Shown one piece after another: positions 25,981 through 33,826 of a DNA stretch of 55,014 nt (positions are counted from its first letter, which is position 1; each line of letters begins with the position of its first letter). The DNA comes from an uncultured Collinsella sp. (GTDB lineage: Bacteria; Actinomycetota; Coriobacteriia; Coriobacteriales; Coriobacteriaceae): assembly GCA_900758845.1 (NCBI GenBank), contig CAAESW010000014.1, positions 1 through 55,014 on the forward strand, given 5' to 3'. Below the pieces are notes generated by a model that had not been told where the DNA came from, made no database searches, and saw nothing but the letters and a program-made list of their open reading frames with translations. A program made the position numbers and the translations under genes.

Positions 25981-26628
25981 ATGGGTTTCATCAATTTTAT
26001 CGCTGAGCTGCTTAAGGACCCGCGCACCGCGATCGCTAGCTGGATCGCCGCCGGCCCGCTTATGGCCTACGGCTGCGTGTTCCTAATCATCTTTATCGAG
26101 ACGGGCGTGGTGTTCTTCCCGTTCCTTCCCGGCGACTCGCTGCTGTTTGCCTCGGGCTTCTTTGCCCATAATGGCGGCTTTAACATTGTTGCGCTTCTGG
26201 CCACCGCATGGGCCGCAGCCATCCTGGGCGATCAGTGCAACTTTATGATTGGCCACTTCTTTGGCCGCAAGATCATCGCCTCGGGCAAGGTAAAGGCCAT
26301 GACGCCCGAGCGCATCAAAAAGTCCGAGGATTTCTTGGACAAGTGGGGTCACCTGGCCATCTTCCTGGGTCGCTTCTTCCCGTTTATCCGCACCTTTGTG
26401 CCCTTTATCGCCGGCATGGGCGGCATGCACTGGCGCAACTTTGTCATCTTTAACGTGCTGGGCGGCATTACCTGGTCAACGCTCTTTACACTGCTGGGCT
26501 ACTTCTTTGGTGGCATTCCCTTTGTGCAGGAGCACTTTGAGCTGCTAATCGTTGGCATCGTTGCCGTGTCGATCATCCCGACCGTGGTCGGTCTGGTTAA
26601 GGCTAAGCTGGGCAAAAAGAACGCGTAG
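25981..26628 (+). CDS. DedA-family membrane protein
   Basis: 215 residues, start ATG 25981 with GAGAGG upstream. DedA/VTT-domain motifs are visible: FIETGVVFFPFLPGDSLLF, LGDQCNFMIGHFFGR, and FLGRFFPFIRTFVPFIAGMG with the functionally important arginines. Known members act as membrane scramblases or flippases, including for undecaprenyl phosphate, and support envelope integrity. It stands alone and is followed by its own terminator. Confidence 0.9.
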   Translation: MGFINFIAELLKDPRTAIASWIAAGPLMAYGCVFLIIFIETGVVFFPFLPGDSLLFASGFFAHNGGFNIVALLATAWAAAILGDQCNFMIGHFFGRKIIASGKVKAMTPERIKKSEDFLDKWGHLAIFLGRFFPFIRTFVPFIAGMGGMHWRNFVIFNVLGGITWSTLFTLLGYFFGGIPFVQEHFELLIVGIVAVSIIPTVVGLVKAKLGKKNA

Positions 26629-26656
26629 CTCGAGCCAGCGCGCAAACCGTGCAGTT

Positions 26657-26690
26657 GAGGCCCGTCACCGTTTACGGTGGCGGGCCTCTT
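26657..26690 (+). terminator. Terminator of the DedA gene
   Basis: Stem GAGGCCCGTCACC/GGTGGCGGGCCTC with one G-T wobble and loop GTTTAC; the T tail is short. Confidence 0.7.
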
Positions 26691-26711
26691 CAGCTTCGGT
26701 CAAATGAAAAT

Positions 26712-26764
26712 ACTTTACTTAGTTAAAGAAAAACGTTTTATCCGACGCGCGTGCGGAGTACAAT
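26712..26764 (+). promoter_or_regulatory. Regulatory region of ilvE
   Basis: ACTTTA-CTTAGT-TAAAGA at 26712-26729 matches the palindrome before the amino acid importer (1817-1834) at 14 of 18 positions. AAACGTTTTATCC (26731-26743) follows, then a -10-like TACAAT (26759-26764). The transcript would have an untranslated leader of about 145 bases in which I see no known riboswitch. Confidence 0.45.
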
Positions 26765-26917
26765 CTCGTGCATGCGAATCGACGTGCCATCGGCTTTGAT
26801 GCCGTTTGCGTGTCCCGTCCGGCTCTACGCTCCGGGCGTGTGACGTTGCGACGCGGTCGGCCTCGGTCCTTGCGTGCGGGTTCGCGAGTATGCAACTGTG
26901 TATGTAAGGAGCGACAT

Positions 26918-27970
26918 ATGACTGTCGAGAAGAAGGATATCGATTGGGGTAGCCTCGGCTTTGGCTACATGAAGACCGATTACAGCTACGAGGCCCATTG
27001 GAAGGACGGCGAGTGGGACGAGGGTGGCCTGACCACCGACCACACCCTGCATGTCTCCGAGTGCGGCGGCATCTTCCATTACTGCCAGGAGGTCTTTGAG
27101 GGCCTGAAGGCTTACACCGCCGAGGACGGCAGCATCGTCTGCTTCCGTCCCGACATGAACGCCGAGCGTATGTACAACTCTGCCCAGCGCCTCGAGATGC
27201 CCACGTTCCCCAAGGACAAGTTCGTTGAGGCCGTCAAGCAGGTCGTTTCTGCCAACGCCGCCTGGGTTCCGCCCTTCGGTTCCGGCGCGACCCTGTACGT
27301 GCGTCCGTTTATGATCGGCTCCGGTGACGTGATCGGCGTGGCTCCCGCTCCTGAGTACACGTTCCGCATTCTCGTGACCCCGGTCGGTCCGTACTTTAAG
27401 GGTGGCCTCAAGCCCGTCAAGCTGCGCGTTTCCGAGTATGACCGCGCGGCACCGCACGGCACCGGCAATATCAAGGCCGGCCTGAACTACGCCATGTCCC
27501 TCAAGCCCACGATGGAGGCCCATCGCGAGGGCTATGCCGAGAACCTGTATCTCGACTCCGAGTCCCGCACCTATGTCGAGGAGACCGGCGGCGCCAACGT
27601 CCTGTTCGTGAAGGAGGACGGCACGCTCGTCGTTCCGCAGTCGCACACCGACTCCATCCTGCCCTCTATCACCCGTCGTTCGCTCGTTCAGGTTGCTCAG
27701 GACCTGGGCATGACCGTCGACCAGCGTCCCGTCGAGTGGGCCGAGGTCAAGGCCGGCACCTTTGTGGAGTGCGGCCTGTGCGGCACCGCTGCCGTCATCT
27801 CCCCGGTTGGCGAGATCGACAACAAGGTTTACGGCGCCGACGAGACTGTGACCTTCCCGGCTGGCTACACCGAGATTGGCCCTGTGATGAAGAAGCTCCG
27901 CGAGACCCTGACTGGTATCCAGTCTGGTGCTGTCGAGGACAAGCACAACTGGGTTTACACCGTCGCGTAA
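26918..27970 (+). CDS. ilvE: Branched-chain amino acid aminotransferase
   Basis: PLP enzyme (fold type IV) that interconverts branched-chain amino acids and their 2-oxo acids; 350 residues, normal for the longer IlvE form. ATG 26918 follows TAAGGAG. Motifs: HYCQEVFEGLKAY, RPDMNAERMYNSAQRL, PLP-lysine region GTGNIKAGLNYA (Lys near 185), YVEETGGANVLFV, SILPSITRRSLVQVAQDLG and CGTAAVISPVG. It stands alone and shares an operator-like palindrome with the amino acid importer. Confidence 0.95.
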   Translation: MTVEKKDIDWGSLGFGYMKTDYSYEAHWKDGEWDEGGLTTDHTLHVSECGGIFHYCQEVFEGLKAYTAEDGSIVCFRPDMNAERMYNSAQRLEMPTFPKDKFVEAVKQVVSANAAWVPPFGSGATLYVRPFMIGSGDVIGVAPAPEYTFRILVTPVGPYFKGGLKPVKLRVSEYDRAAPHGTGNIKAGLNYAMSLKPTMEAHREGYAENLYLDSESRTYVEETGGANVLFVKEDGTLVVPQSHTDSILPSITRRSLVQVAQDLGMTVDQRPVEWAEVKAGTFVECGLCGTAAVISPVGEIDNKVYGADETVTFPAGYTEIGPVMKKLRETLTGIQSGAVEDKHNWVYTVA

Positions 27971-27992
27971 GCTGTCTTAGCTGTCCGGCCCG

Positions 27993-28105
27993 AGGGCGAC
28001 CTTCCTTTCCGGCGCGTCCTCGGACATGAAAGAACCTCCGCTGCGCACTTTGTGCGGCGGAGGTTCTTTCGTCCTGCGGAGTGCGCCGGAAAGGAAGGTC
28101 GCCCT
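27993..28105. repeat. Nested palindrome after ilvE
   Basis: Outer arms 27993-28015 and 28083-28105 are a perfect 23-bp inverted repeat. Inside, GAAAGAACCTCCGC (28028-28041) pairs with 28057-28070, capped by CGCAC-TTT-GTGCG. The outer arm is followed by TTTTGTTTTG, so it may terminate ilvE. The core differs from the E1-E3 family. The rest of the 479-bp gap (28106-28374) includes an open stretch at 28216-28335 (40 codons) with no ribosome binding site, which I do not call a gene. Confidence 0.75.
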
Positions 28106-28374
28106 TTTGTTTTGCTTCGCGCCATGTGGGGGCGGTGGCGACGTGCATTTTTGCGAGTATTCTGCAATCGAAGGCCCCTGCATACCGGCTTCGGGCAAAA
28201 AATCGGGAGTTCTCGATGTTTTCTACGAATGATGGGTGGGGTTACGGGCTGACAGCGTTTGATTTGCAGGGATATTCGCGGTCTTTGGCATTTATCGTGG
28301 CGCCCGAAGCTCTTGGTTATGTTGAATACTCCTAAAAATGCACGGCGCTTAGAGGGGGACCTTCGCGAAAAAGG

Positions 28375-28413
28375 AAACCGCCCCGTCGAAGTATGCATTC
28401 GACGGGGCGGTTT
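28375..28413. terminator. Terminator between ilvE and lemA
   Basis: Perfect 16-bp stem AAACCGCCCCGTCGAA/TTCGACGGGGCGGTTT with a 7-base loop, placed just past the lemA stop on the other strand. Confidence 0.75.
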
Positions 28414-28449
28414 ATGCATTTGACCGATTAAGGATGCGCTGCCAAACTA

Positions 28450-29001
28450 CTAGAACTTGACGGTCGGGGCCTGGCGGGCTGCTTCGGCGGCCTCGAAGCC
28501 CTGGCGCTCCTTAAACTGGAAGATGCCAGCAAAGATGACAGCCGGGAACGTCTGAATGGCGTTGTTGTAGCTGAGCACGCAGTCGTTGTAGCTCTGGCGT
28601 GCATAGCTAATCTTGTTCTCGGTGTCCTCGAGCGATGCCTGCAGCTGCGTAAAGTTGGTGTTTGCCTTAAGATCGGGATAGGCCTCGGCCACAGCGAAGA
28701 GCTGGCGCAGTGCGCCGGTCAGCACGTTGTCGGCTTCCATCTTGGCCTCGGGCGTGGTGGCCTTGACGGCGGTGTTACGCGCGCTGATCACGGCGGAGAG
28801 CGTCTCCTGCTCGTGCTTGGCGTAGCCCTTGACGGTCTCGACCAGGTTGGGGATCAGGTCGTTGCGGCGCTGCAACTGCGTATCGATGTTCTGCCAGGCG
28901 TTATCGATGCGGTTACGCTTGGTGACCATGTTGTTGTAGATGCCGGCGATGGCGCAGACAATCACAATGACAACAACGATGCCGATGATGACGGGAAGCA
29001 T
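28450..29001 (-). CDS. LemA-family protein
   Basis: 183 residues; ATG 29001 with ACGGAGAC upstream. An N-terminal membrane helix (LPVIIGIVVVIVIVCAIAGI) is followed by a helical-bundle domain with family motifs YNNMVTKRNRIDNAWQNID, QLQRRNDLIPNLVETVKGYA, HEQETLSAVISARN and AYPDLKANTNF. LemA proteins are widespread and membrane-anchored with the bundle outside or in the cytoplasm; the function is unsettled, though some are linked to proteases or envelope stress. The next gene is divergent. Confidence 0.92.
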   Translation of the reverse strand: MLPVIIGIVVVIVIVCAIAGIYNNMVTKRNRIDNAWQNIDTQLQRRNDLIPNLVETVKGYAKHEQETLSAVISARNTAVKATTPEAKMEADNVLTGALRQLFAVAEAYPDLKANTNFTQLQASLEDTENKISYARQSYNDCVLSYNNAIQTFPAVIFAGIFQFKERQGFEAAEAARQAPTVKF

Positions 29002-29212
29002 GATGTCTCCGTTTCGAATGGCCGCGGCGGCATGCGCCAGCTGCCGTTGGTATAACGCTACTAGTATACCCGCAACGTTTTGCCGTGCCGAACTTTCCGG
29101 TAAGCGTTGTGTTTTCGGCGGGGTCGGCACCGGGGCAAAGCGCGCGAGGTACAGGTGTAAGATATGCGACAGATTGACGAGTGTTGTCTTTGCCCTGAGG
29201 ATGGCGATACCA

Positions 29213-29797
29213 GTGGACCTTCGCATTAAGAAAACCTACCGCGCCCTGTTCGATGCCTTCACCGAGCTTCTCGAGGAGCATCGTTTTGAGGACCTGACGG
29301 TTGCCATGCTGTGCGACCGCGCCATGATTCGCCGTACGACGTTCTACAAGCACTTTCGCGACAAGAACGATTACTTTGCCTTTTATATCGATGAGCTTAT
29401 GTCGGGTTTGCCGCAAAAACAGCCCGATGAGGCCGGTGCAGTGTCTGCCGAGGACGTGCGCGCGCTTCGGCACGCGATTTTGGACGATGCTATGGATTTG
29501 ATTCTGACGCACGAGCGGCTCATGGATAACATTTTGGCAAGCAGCATGTCGGGCATGTTGACCAATGTTATTTGCGACCGCATTGCCCGCTCCATCCGCG
29601 AGCGTGTGATGAACGTGCTTGCCGAGGATGCCCTGGCTCCCGTGTCACTCGAGACGACGTCTGAGTTTGTCGCCGGCGGTATTATTCGACTTTTCACGAT
29701 ATGGTGGGAATCGGGCCACGATCTTGAGCGTCGACCTGAGATAGCCGACGTGGTCGATGCACTGTTTGAGCGGACCATGACGCCGGTGCATCACTAG
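29213..29797 (+). CDS. TetR/AcrR-family regulator
   Basis: 194 residues. GTG 29213 is chosen because TGAGGA lies at a workable distance and the protein then begins with the family-typical VDLRIKKTYRALFDAF; ATG 29201 touches that ribosome binding site. The helix-turn-helix is FEDLTVAMLCDRAMIRRTTF followed by YKHFRDKNDYFAFYI. The C-terminal domain (YAFYIDEL to WWESGHDLERRPEIADVVDALF) resembles the TetR C-terminal type 39-like domain of Firmicutes/Actinobacteria regulators. The ligand and target are unknown; lemA is the divergent neighbour. Confidence 0.85.
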   Translation: MDLRIKKTYRALFDAFTELLEEHRFEDLTVAMLCDRAMIRRTTFYKHFRDKNDYFAFYIDELMSGLPQKQPDEAGAVSAEDVRALRHAILDDAMDLILTHERLMDNILASSMSGMLTNVICDRIARSIRERVMNVLAEDALAPVSLETTSEFVAGGIIRLFTIWWESGHDLERRPEIADVVDALFERTMTPVHH

Positions 29798-29800
29798 AAG

Positions 29801-29890
29801 TGGCGGAGAGAGGGGGATTCGAACCCCCGGAACGCTCTCGCGCTCAACGGTTTTCAAGACCGCCGCATTCAACCGCTCTGCCATCTCTCC
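29801..29890 (-). tRNA. tRNA-Ser (anticodon UGA)
   Basis: Reading the minus strand from 29890: acceptor GGAGAGA pairs with TCTCTCC, then G discriminator and encoded CCA ending at 29801. The anticodon stem encloses CTTGAAA, giving UGA. A long variable arm follows (GAGCGCGAGAGCGTTC) and the T-arm contains GGTTCGAATCC. The class II structure and 90-nt length fit serine. Confidence 0.95.
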
Positions 29891-29941
29891 GTGAGTCGTA
29901 ATGATAGCATCGTTTTGAATTTGCAACAGGGAAGGCGAACG

Positions 29942-31723
29942 ATGACGATCACCGAAATCGACGAGAAGTTCATGCGCGAGGCACTGTCCGAGGCGCGCGC
30001 CGCCGCGGCGGTGGGCGAGGTGCCCATCGGAGCCGTAGTGGTGCGCGACGGCGAGATCGTCGCGAGGGCGCACAATCGGCGCGAGCTCGATCAGGATCCT
30101 TCGGCTCATGCAGAGTTCGCGGTCCTGTGCGCTGCCGCTCGGTCGCTCGGTCGCTGGCGCCTTTCCGATTGCACGGTCTACGTGACGCTCGAGCCATGCT
30201 GCATGTGTGCGGGGCTTATGGTTAACGCGCGCGCGGGGCGCTGCGTGTATGGCGCGGCTGATGCCAAGGCGGGCGCGTTGGGATCCCTATACGATTTGAA
30301 TGCCGACTCGCGCCTGAATCATCGGTTCAATGTGACCGCCGGCGTACTGGCGGATGAATGCCGCGAGCTGCTGAGTAGCTATTTTGGCGGTCTGCGCGGA
30401 GCGGGCGGCGCTGATTGCGGTTGTGGGACCGATCTTGAAGCACACGCCGCTCACGCCGCAGCGCTTGCAGGTGCCGGTGAGGATGCTGGCACGGCGGTTG
30501 ACTTTGGTCCTGCGTGCCGCCGACCCCGCCGTGTGCTGTTGGCGATCGACTCCTTTAAGGGCAGCGTTTCGAGCGCGCAGGCGGAGGCGGCGGTTGCCGA
30601 AGGCGTGCGCCGCGTTTGGCCCGATGCCCAGGTGGCCGCGTTGCCGCTGGCGGATGGTGGCGAGGGAACGCTCGATGCCGTTGCCGCGTGCGGCGGTGAG
30701 ATTGTGATCTGCGAGGTTGCAGGTCCCTTGGGCGACCGCGTGTCTGCCCGGATGCTGGTGGACGACGAGCGCGACTCGGCTGTAATTGAGATGGCCGAGG
30801 CGGCGGGTATTGGGTATTCACCCTGCACGGAATCGGCGGCGCTTGCGGCTTCGACCTATGGCGTGGGCGAGCTGATACTCCGTGCGGTTCGCGCCGGGGC
30901 AAAGACTATCTATATTGGTCTGGGCGGCAGTGCCACCAACGACGGTGGCGCCGGCATGCTGCAGGCGCTGGGCGCGCGTGTGGTCGATGACCAGGGCTGC
31001 GATGTCGCCCCCGGTCTTGCCGGACTTGAGCGGGTGGCGAGCGTTGATTTGGCGCCAGCGCTTCGGGCTTTGGATGGCACTCGTATTGTTGTGCTTTCGG
31101 ATGTCGATAATCCGCTCGTAGGGCGTCGCGGCGCGCTTGCGGTGTTCGGCGGACAGAAGGGTCTGCCGGCGGATGATGCCGAGGCACTGAGCAGGTGCGA
31201 CAGCTGGATGGTCGGCTACGGTCGCTTGCTCGATACAGCGATTTTCGAGGCGCGGGCCCAAGGGTTGTTGTGCACACCCGAGGGTGCGCGGACATTTGGA
31301 TCGGTGCTCGGCGTGCCCGGCGCGGGCGCTGCCGGTGGCTTGGGCGCGGCGTTGCTGGCGCTCGGCGCGGAGCTACACTCGGGGGTGGAGACGGTGCTCG
31401 ATCTCGTGGGGTTTGACGAGCGCGTGCGCGATGTCGACCTGGTCATAACGGGCGAGGGCAATATGGATGAGCAGTCCGCCGCCGGTAAGGCGCCGGTTGG
31501 TGTGGCTCGCCGCGCCAAGCGATATGGCAAACCGGTGGTTGCCGTCGTGGGTGGTCGCGCTGACAACCTCGATGCGGTGTATGGGCAGGGCGTCGACTTG
31601 GTGCTTCCGATCTGCCGCAAACCCATGTCCCTCGACCAGGCGCTCGAACCACGGGAAGCCACAACCAACCTCATCTGTGCCGGCGAGGCAGCCGCCCAAT
31701 CCTACGACCTTGGCCGTATCTAA
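29942..31723 (+). CDS. tadA: Fusion of tRNA adenosine deaminase (TadA) and glycerate kinase
   Basis: 593 residues in one uninterrupted frame from ATG 29942 (AGGGAAGG upstream). Residues 1-150 are TadA: VGEVPIGAVVV, zinc-site HAE (56-58), PCCMC (85-89), YGAADAKAGALGSL and NHRFNVTAGVLADEC; it makes inosine at the tRNA-Arg(ACG) wobble position. Residues about 150-195 are a Gly/Ala-rich linker. Residues 196-593 are a PF02595 glycerate kinase: AIDSFKGSVSSAQAE, LADGGEGTLDAV, GLGGSATNDGGAGMLQALG, SDVDNPLVG and ITGEGNMDEQSAAGKAPVGVA. Both halves keep their key residues, so both may be active. I know of no established link between the activities. Confidence 0.88.
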   Translation: MTITEIDEKFMREALSEARAAAAVGEVPIGAVVVRDGEIVARAHNRRELDQDPSAHAEFAVLCAAARSLGRWRLSDCTVYVTLEPCCMCAGLMVNARAGRCVYGAADAKAGALGSLYDLNADSRLNHRFNVTAGVLADECRELLSSYFGGLRGAGGADCGCGTDLEAHAAHAAALAGAGEDAGTAVDFGPACRRPRRVLLAIDSFKGSVSSAQAEAAVAEGVRRVWPDAQVAALPLADGGEGTLDAVAACGGEIVICEVAGPLGDRVSARMLVDDERDSAVIEMAEAAGIGYSPCTESAALAASTYGVGELILRAVRAGAKTIYIGLGGSATNDGGAGMLQALGARVVDDQGCDVAPGLAGLERVASVDLAPALRALDGTRIVVLSDVDNPLVGRRGALAVFGGQKGLPADDAEALSRCDSWMVGYGRLLDTAIFEARAQGLLCTPEGARTFGSVLGVPGAGAAGGLGAALLALGAELHSGVETVLDLVGFDERVRDVDLVITGEGNMDEQSAAGKAPVGVARRAKRYGKPVVAVVGGRADNLDAVYGQGVDLVLPICRKPMSLDQALEPREATTNLICAGEAAAQSYDLGRI

Positions 31724-32129
31724 AACCCATCCCCTCGATAAGTTGCCGTGAAATACGGAGCGTTTTTGCCTTTAAGGGGCCAATTCAGTCCGTATTCCAC
31801 CGCAACTTCGAGAATGGCCATTCGAGGTTGGCCGCCTTGTGCCTTGGGTCGGACCGTTTGCCACGAAACGTGGCCATCTACTACGTTAAACCGGCCACCC
31901 TCGACCATCCCGGATTTTGTGAAATTAAAACCGCAGGTAGAAAGCTTGCCGATTTTCGAAAAAGCCGGCTATGGTTGACCCCTGCGGCCTAAACGTAGTA
32001 GATAGGTCCTTTTCGTGGCGCAGCACCAGATCAGTCTATTTAGGACGGGGCTTCCTTGACTACTTTCGCCACCCTGATGCCCCACCAGTCAAAAAGTAGT
32101 CAAAAAAGCCCCGTCCCAAATTAGCTACC
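31724..32129. other. Repeat-rich intergenic region without a supported gene
   Basis: An imperfect 20-bp inverted repeat (31741-31760 with 31789-31808, two mismatches) and a long hairpin (32043-32066 with 32093-32116, 24 bases, two mismatches, GGACGGGGC ends) lie here. The segment 32107-32129 is identical to 19384-19406. Open frames across this stretch have no ribosome binding site or family resemblance. Confidence 0.6.
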
Positions 32130-32158
32130 TTGCTCTGGTGGGCGGGAGCAGGTAAGAT
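32130..32158 (+). promoter_or_regulatory. Promoter of the SRP RNA gene
   Basis: TTGCTC (32130-32135), 17-bp spacer, TAAGAT (32153-32158), about seven bases before the start of the SRP RNA helix. Confidence 0.65.
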
Positions 32159-32164
32159 ATACCG

Positions 32165-32288
32165 AGCGCCTAGCGCGTTCGATGGGTTCGGATGACGACA
32201 TGTTCCGAATCTGGTCAGGTCCGGAAGGAAGCAGCCATAAGGAGCCTCTGTCGGGCATCCGAATCCATCGAGCGCACGGGCGTTTTTT
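32165..32288 (+). ncRNA. ffs: Signal recognition particle RNA, bacterial small type
   Basis: The conserved apical domain reads GGTCAGGTCCGGAAGGAAGC (from 32213) followed by AGCC and the matching strand. Flanking helices pair GCGTTCGATGGGTTCGGATG (32175-32194) with CATCCGAATCCATCGAGCGC (32256-32275). The gene ends in a T6 run at 32283-32288. It is preceded by a good promoter. The position after tadA matches gene orders seen in many Gram-positive genomes, although dnaX does not follow here. The exact ends are estimates. Confidence 0.95.
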
Positions 32289-32301
32289 GGTGCCGCGACA
32301 T

Positions 32302-32396
32302 GGCCCGGCCGGCGGCGAGGTATTTGGTGTCTCGCTGGTCCTCGGCTTCGCCTGCGGGATCGCTCGACTACCAAACACCTCGCCGCCGGCCGGGCC
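32302..32396. repeat. Nested-type palindrome after ffs
   Basis: 27-bp arms 32302-32328 and 32370-32396 pair with a single wobble (GGCCCGGCCGGCGGCGAGGT start). The 41-base interior holds a small CTCGGCTTCGCCTGCGGG hairpin. It starts 13 bp after the SRP RNA T-run. Confidence 0.75.
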
Positions 32397-32540
32397 CCGT
32401 CGTCCAAAAATCACCCGTAAAGGCGCGTTTATCTAATTTAATCTATCCCTTGCGGAATGCGGCTTGCTGGCGTTGTCTGGGCATTGATGGCTACGTGGTT
32501 CAAGAGGCGGCGGTGCTGTTGCTTGAATTTTTGCAGTTGA

Positions 32541-32581
32541 AGAGGCCCGTTTCCTTAGGTGGGGAAACGGACCTCTTTTTG
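32541..32581 (+). terminator. Orphan intrinsic terminator
   Basis: 14-bp stem AGAGGCCCGTTTCC/GGAAACGGACCTCT (one mismatch) followed by T6 on the plus strand. No plus-strand gene ends here: the nearest upstream transcript is the SRP RNA, about 250 bp earlier with its own T-run. It may end an unrecognised small RNA, or be used weakly by the minus-strand gene ending at 32624. Confidence 0.6.
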
Positions 32582-32623
32582 TCTCTGGGCTTGTGAATTG
32601 GCGGAGACAATAACCGTTGGCAG

Positions 32624-33613
32624 CTATTTTGAGTTCCTGATGCGGCGTGTGGCTGTGGCGGTTATTCCGAGGCCTGCGGCGGCGACTGCTGCGAGTGCGA
32701 TTGCGCTCGGCGCTGCATCGCCCGTGTTCGCGAGCTTGCCGGCGGTCGTATCTGCTTGCTTGCCGCTGCTCGAGTTCGCCTGCTTGGTGGAGCTTGGCGG
32801 GGTATTTTTGCCGGTCGCGGGCGAGCTGGCGGGCGGTGTCGCCTCGGCGGGTTGCGTTGAGCCGGAGGGAGGCACTGTCTCGGTCGGTTGCGTTATATCG
32901 GGTGAGGCGGTCTTATCTGCCGCGGCTTTTGCCTCTTCGTATGCTTCGCAGGCGTCGTCATAGGCCGCTTGCGCCTTATTCAAATCGCTGAGGAGCGCAT
33001 TTCGCTTGGCTGTGCATGCGTCGATGTTGGCCTTTGCTTTCTCCGCTCCATCTTCGAAAATCTTAACCTGCTCTTCCTGACTTTCGAGCGTACGTCGGTG
33101 GTGGTCAAGCTTATATCCACAAGATTCTCTTTCCGAATCCGCCATTTTGACCTCCATACGCAACTGCAAAACAGTTTCGTAGTCCCTGTCGGCGAGCGCC
33201 TTTTCTACTTTTGCTTTAAGCTCGCTTACCCGGTTGCTGGCCTTGTCGTAATCGGCTTGGGCTGCAGCGACGTTCGCTCGCATGGCGGGAAGGGGTTCAC
33301 TAGATTTGGCGGCTTCCGCCATCATCTTGTCGTAGAGCTCTTGAGAAGCGGCAATGTCATCATCGATTTCCGCAAGTTTCTCAGGACCTGCGGCGTCTTT
33401 TGCGGCTTCGAGGTTTTTGAGCGCTTCCTGCATGGCTGCATACGCTTTTTCTTTTGCGGCGGCCGCATCTTCCGTCTGCAAGGCAACTGCACCGGTGGGG
33501 GAACTGGTTTCTGCCGCGATCGCCGTTGCGGGGGCGATTCCCGCGACAAGTGCCGCGGAAAGGGCGATGCCCGCAGTTGCTCGTCTTGCTCTTCTTGCGA
33601 GAATGTCGTTCAT
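32624..33613 (-). CDS. Cell-wall-anchored coiled-coil surface protein (LANTG motif)
   Basis: 329 residues. It has a signal peptide with RRARRATAGIALSAALVAG (about 7-34, cleavage near AIAAE), then a long Lys/Glu/Ala-rich helical region (about 50-235, e.g. AKEKAYAAMQEALKNLEAAK) predicted to form a coiled coil, then a Pro/Thr/Ser-rich wall-spanning linker. The sorting signal is KLANTGD, a hydrophobic stretch and the tail RRIRNSK. LAxTG motifs are typical substrates of actinobacterial class E sortases; no sortase is in the window. The function is probably structural or adhesive. Confidence 0.85.
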   Translation of the reverse strand: MNDILARRARRATAGIALSAALVAGIAPATAIAAETSSPTGAVALQTEDAAAAKEKAYAAMQEALKNLEAAKDAAGPEKLAEIDDDIAASQELYDKMMAEAAKSSEPLPAMRANVAAAQADYDKASNRVSELKAKVEKALADRDYETVLQLRMEVKMADSERESCGYKLDHHRRTLESQEEQVKIFEDGAEKAKANIDACTAKRNALLSDLNKAQAAYDDACEAYEEAKAAADKTASPDITQPTETVPPSGSTQPAEATPPASSPATGKNTPPSSTKQANSSSGKQADTTAGKLANTGDAAPSAIALAAVAAAGLGITATATRRIRNSK

Positions 33614-33826
33614 CTCGGCACCTCATTTCAAGGGTCGGCGACTAACTTGGTAGCACTAATGTAAATATACCATGCTAGTTGACCCGACACTGGCTGGGTG
33701 TGCGCGTATACCCCTCCCCTGAAAACTGAATCCCGTTAGAAATGACGAGTTGTTTACGCTTCTTTTGGGGTGGCGGTACTATCATGGTTCGAATTGAATG
33801 TGGATGATGATAGGGAGCGCCTATAC

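Noticed and set aside
28216..28335. 40-codon frame starting MFSTNDGWGYGLTAFDL
   Set aside because: No ribosome binding site, no terminator of its own, and it lies in a repeat-rich gap. It may be a decayed gene, but the evidence is too thin.
32182..32596. Open frames across the SRP RNA gene and the following palindrome
   Set aside because: They overlap a certain structural RNA and have no coding signal.
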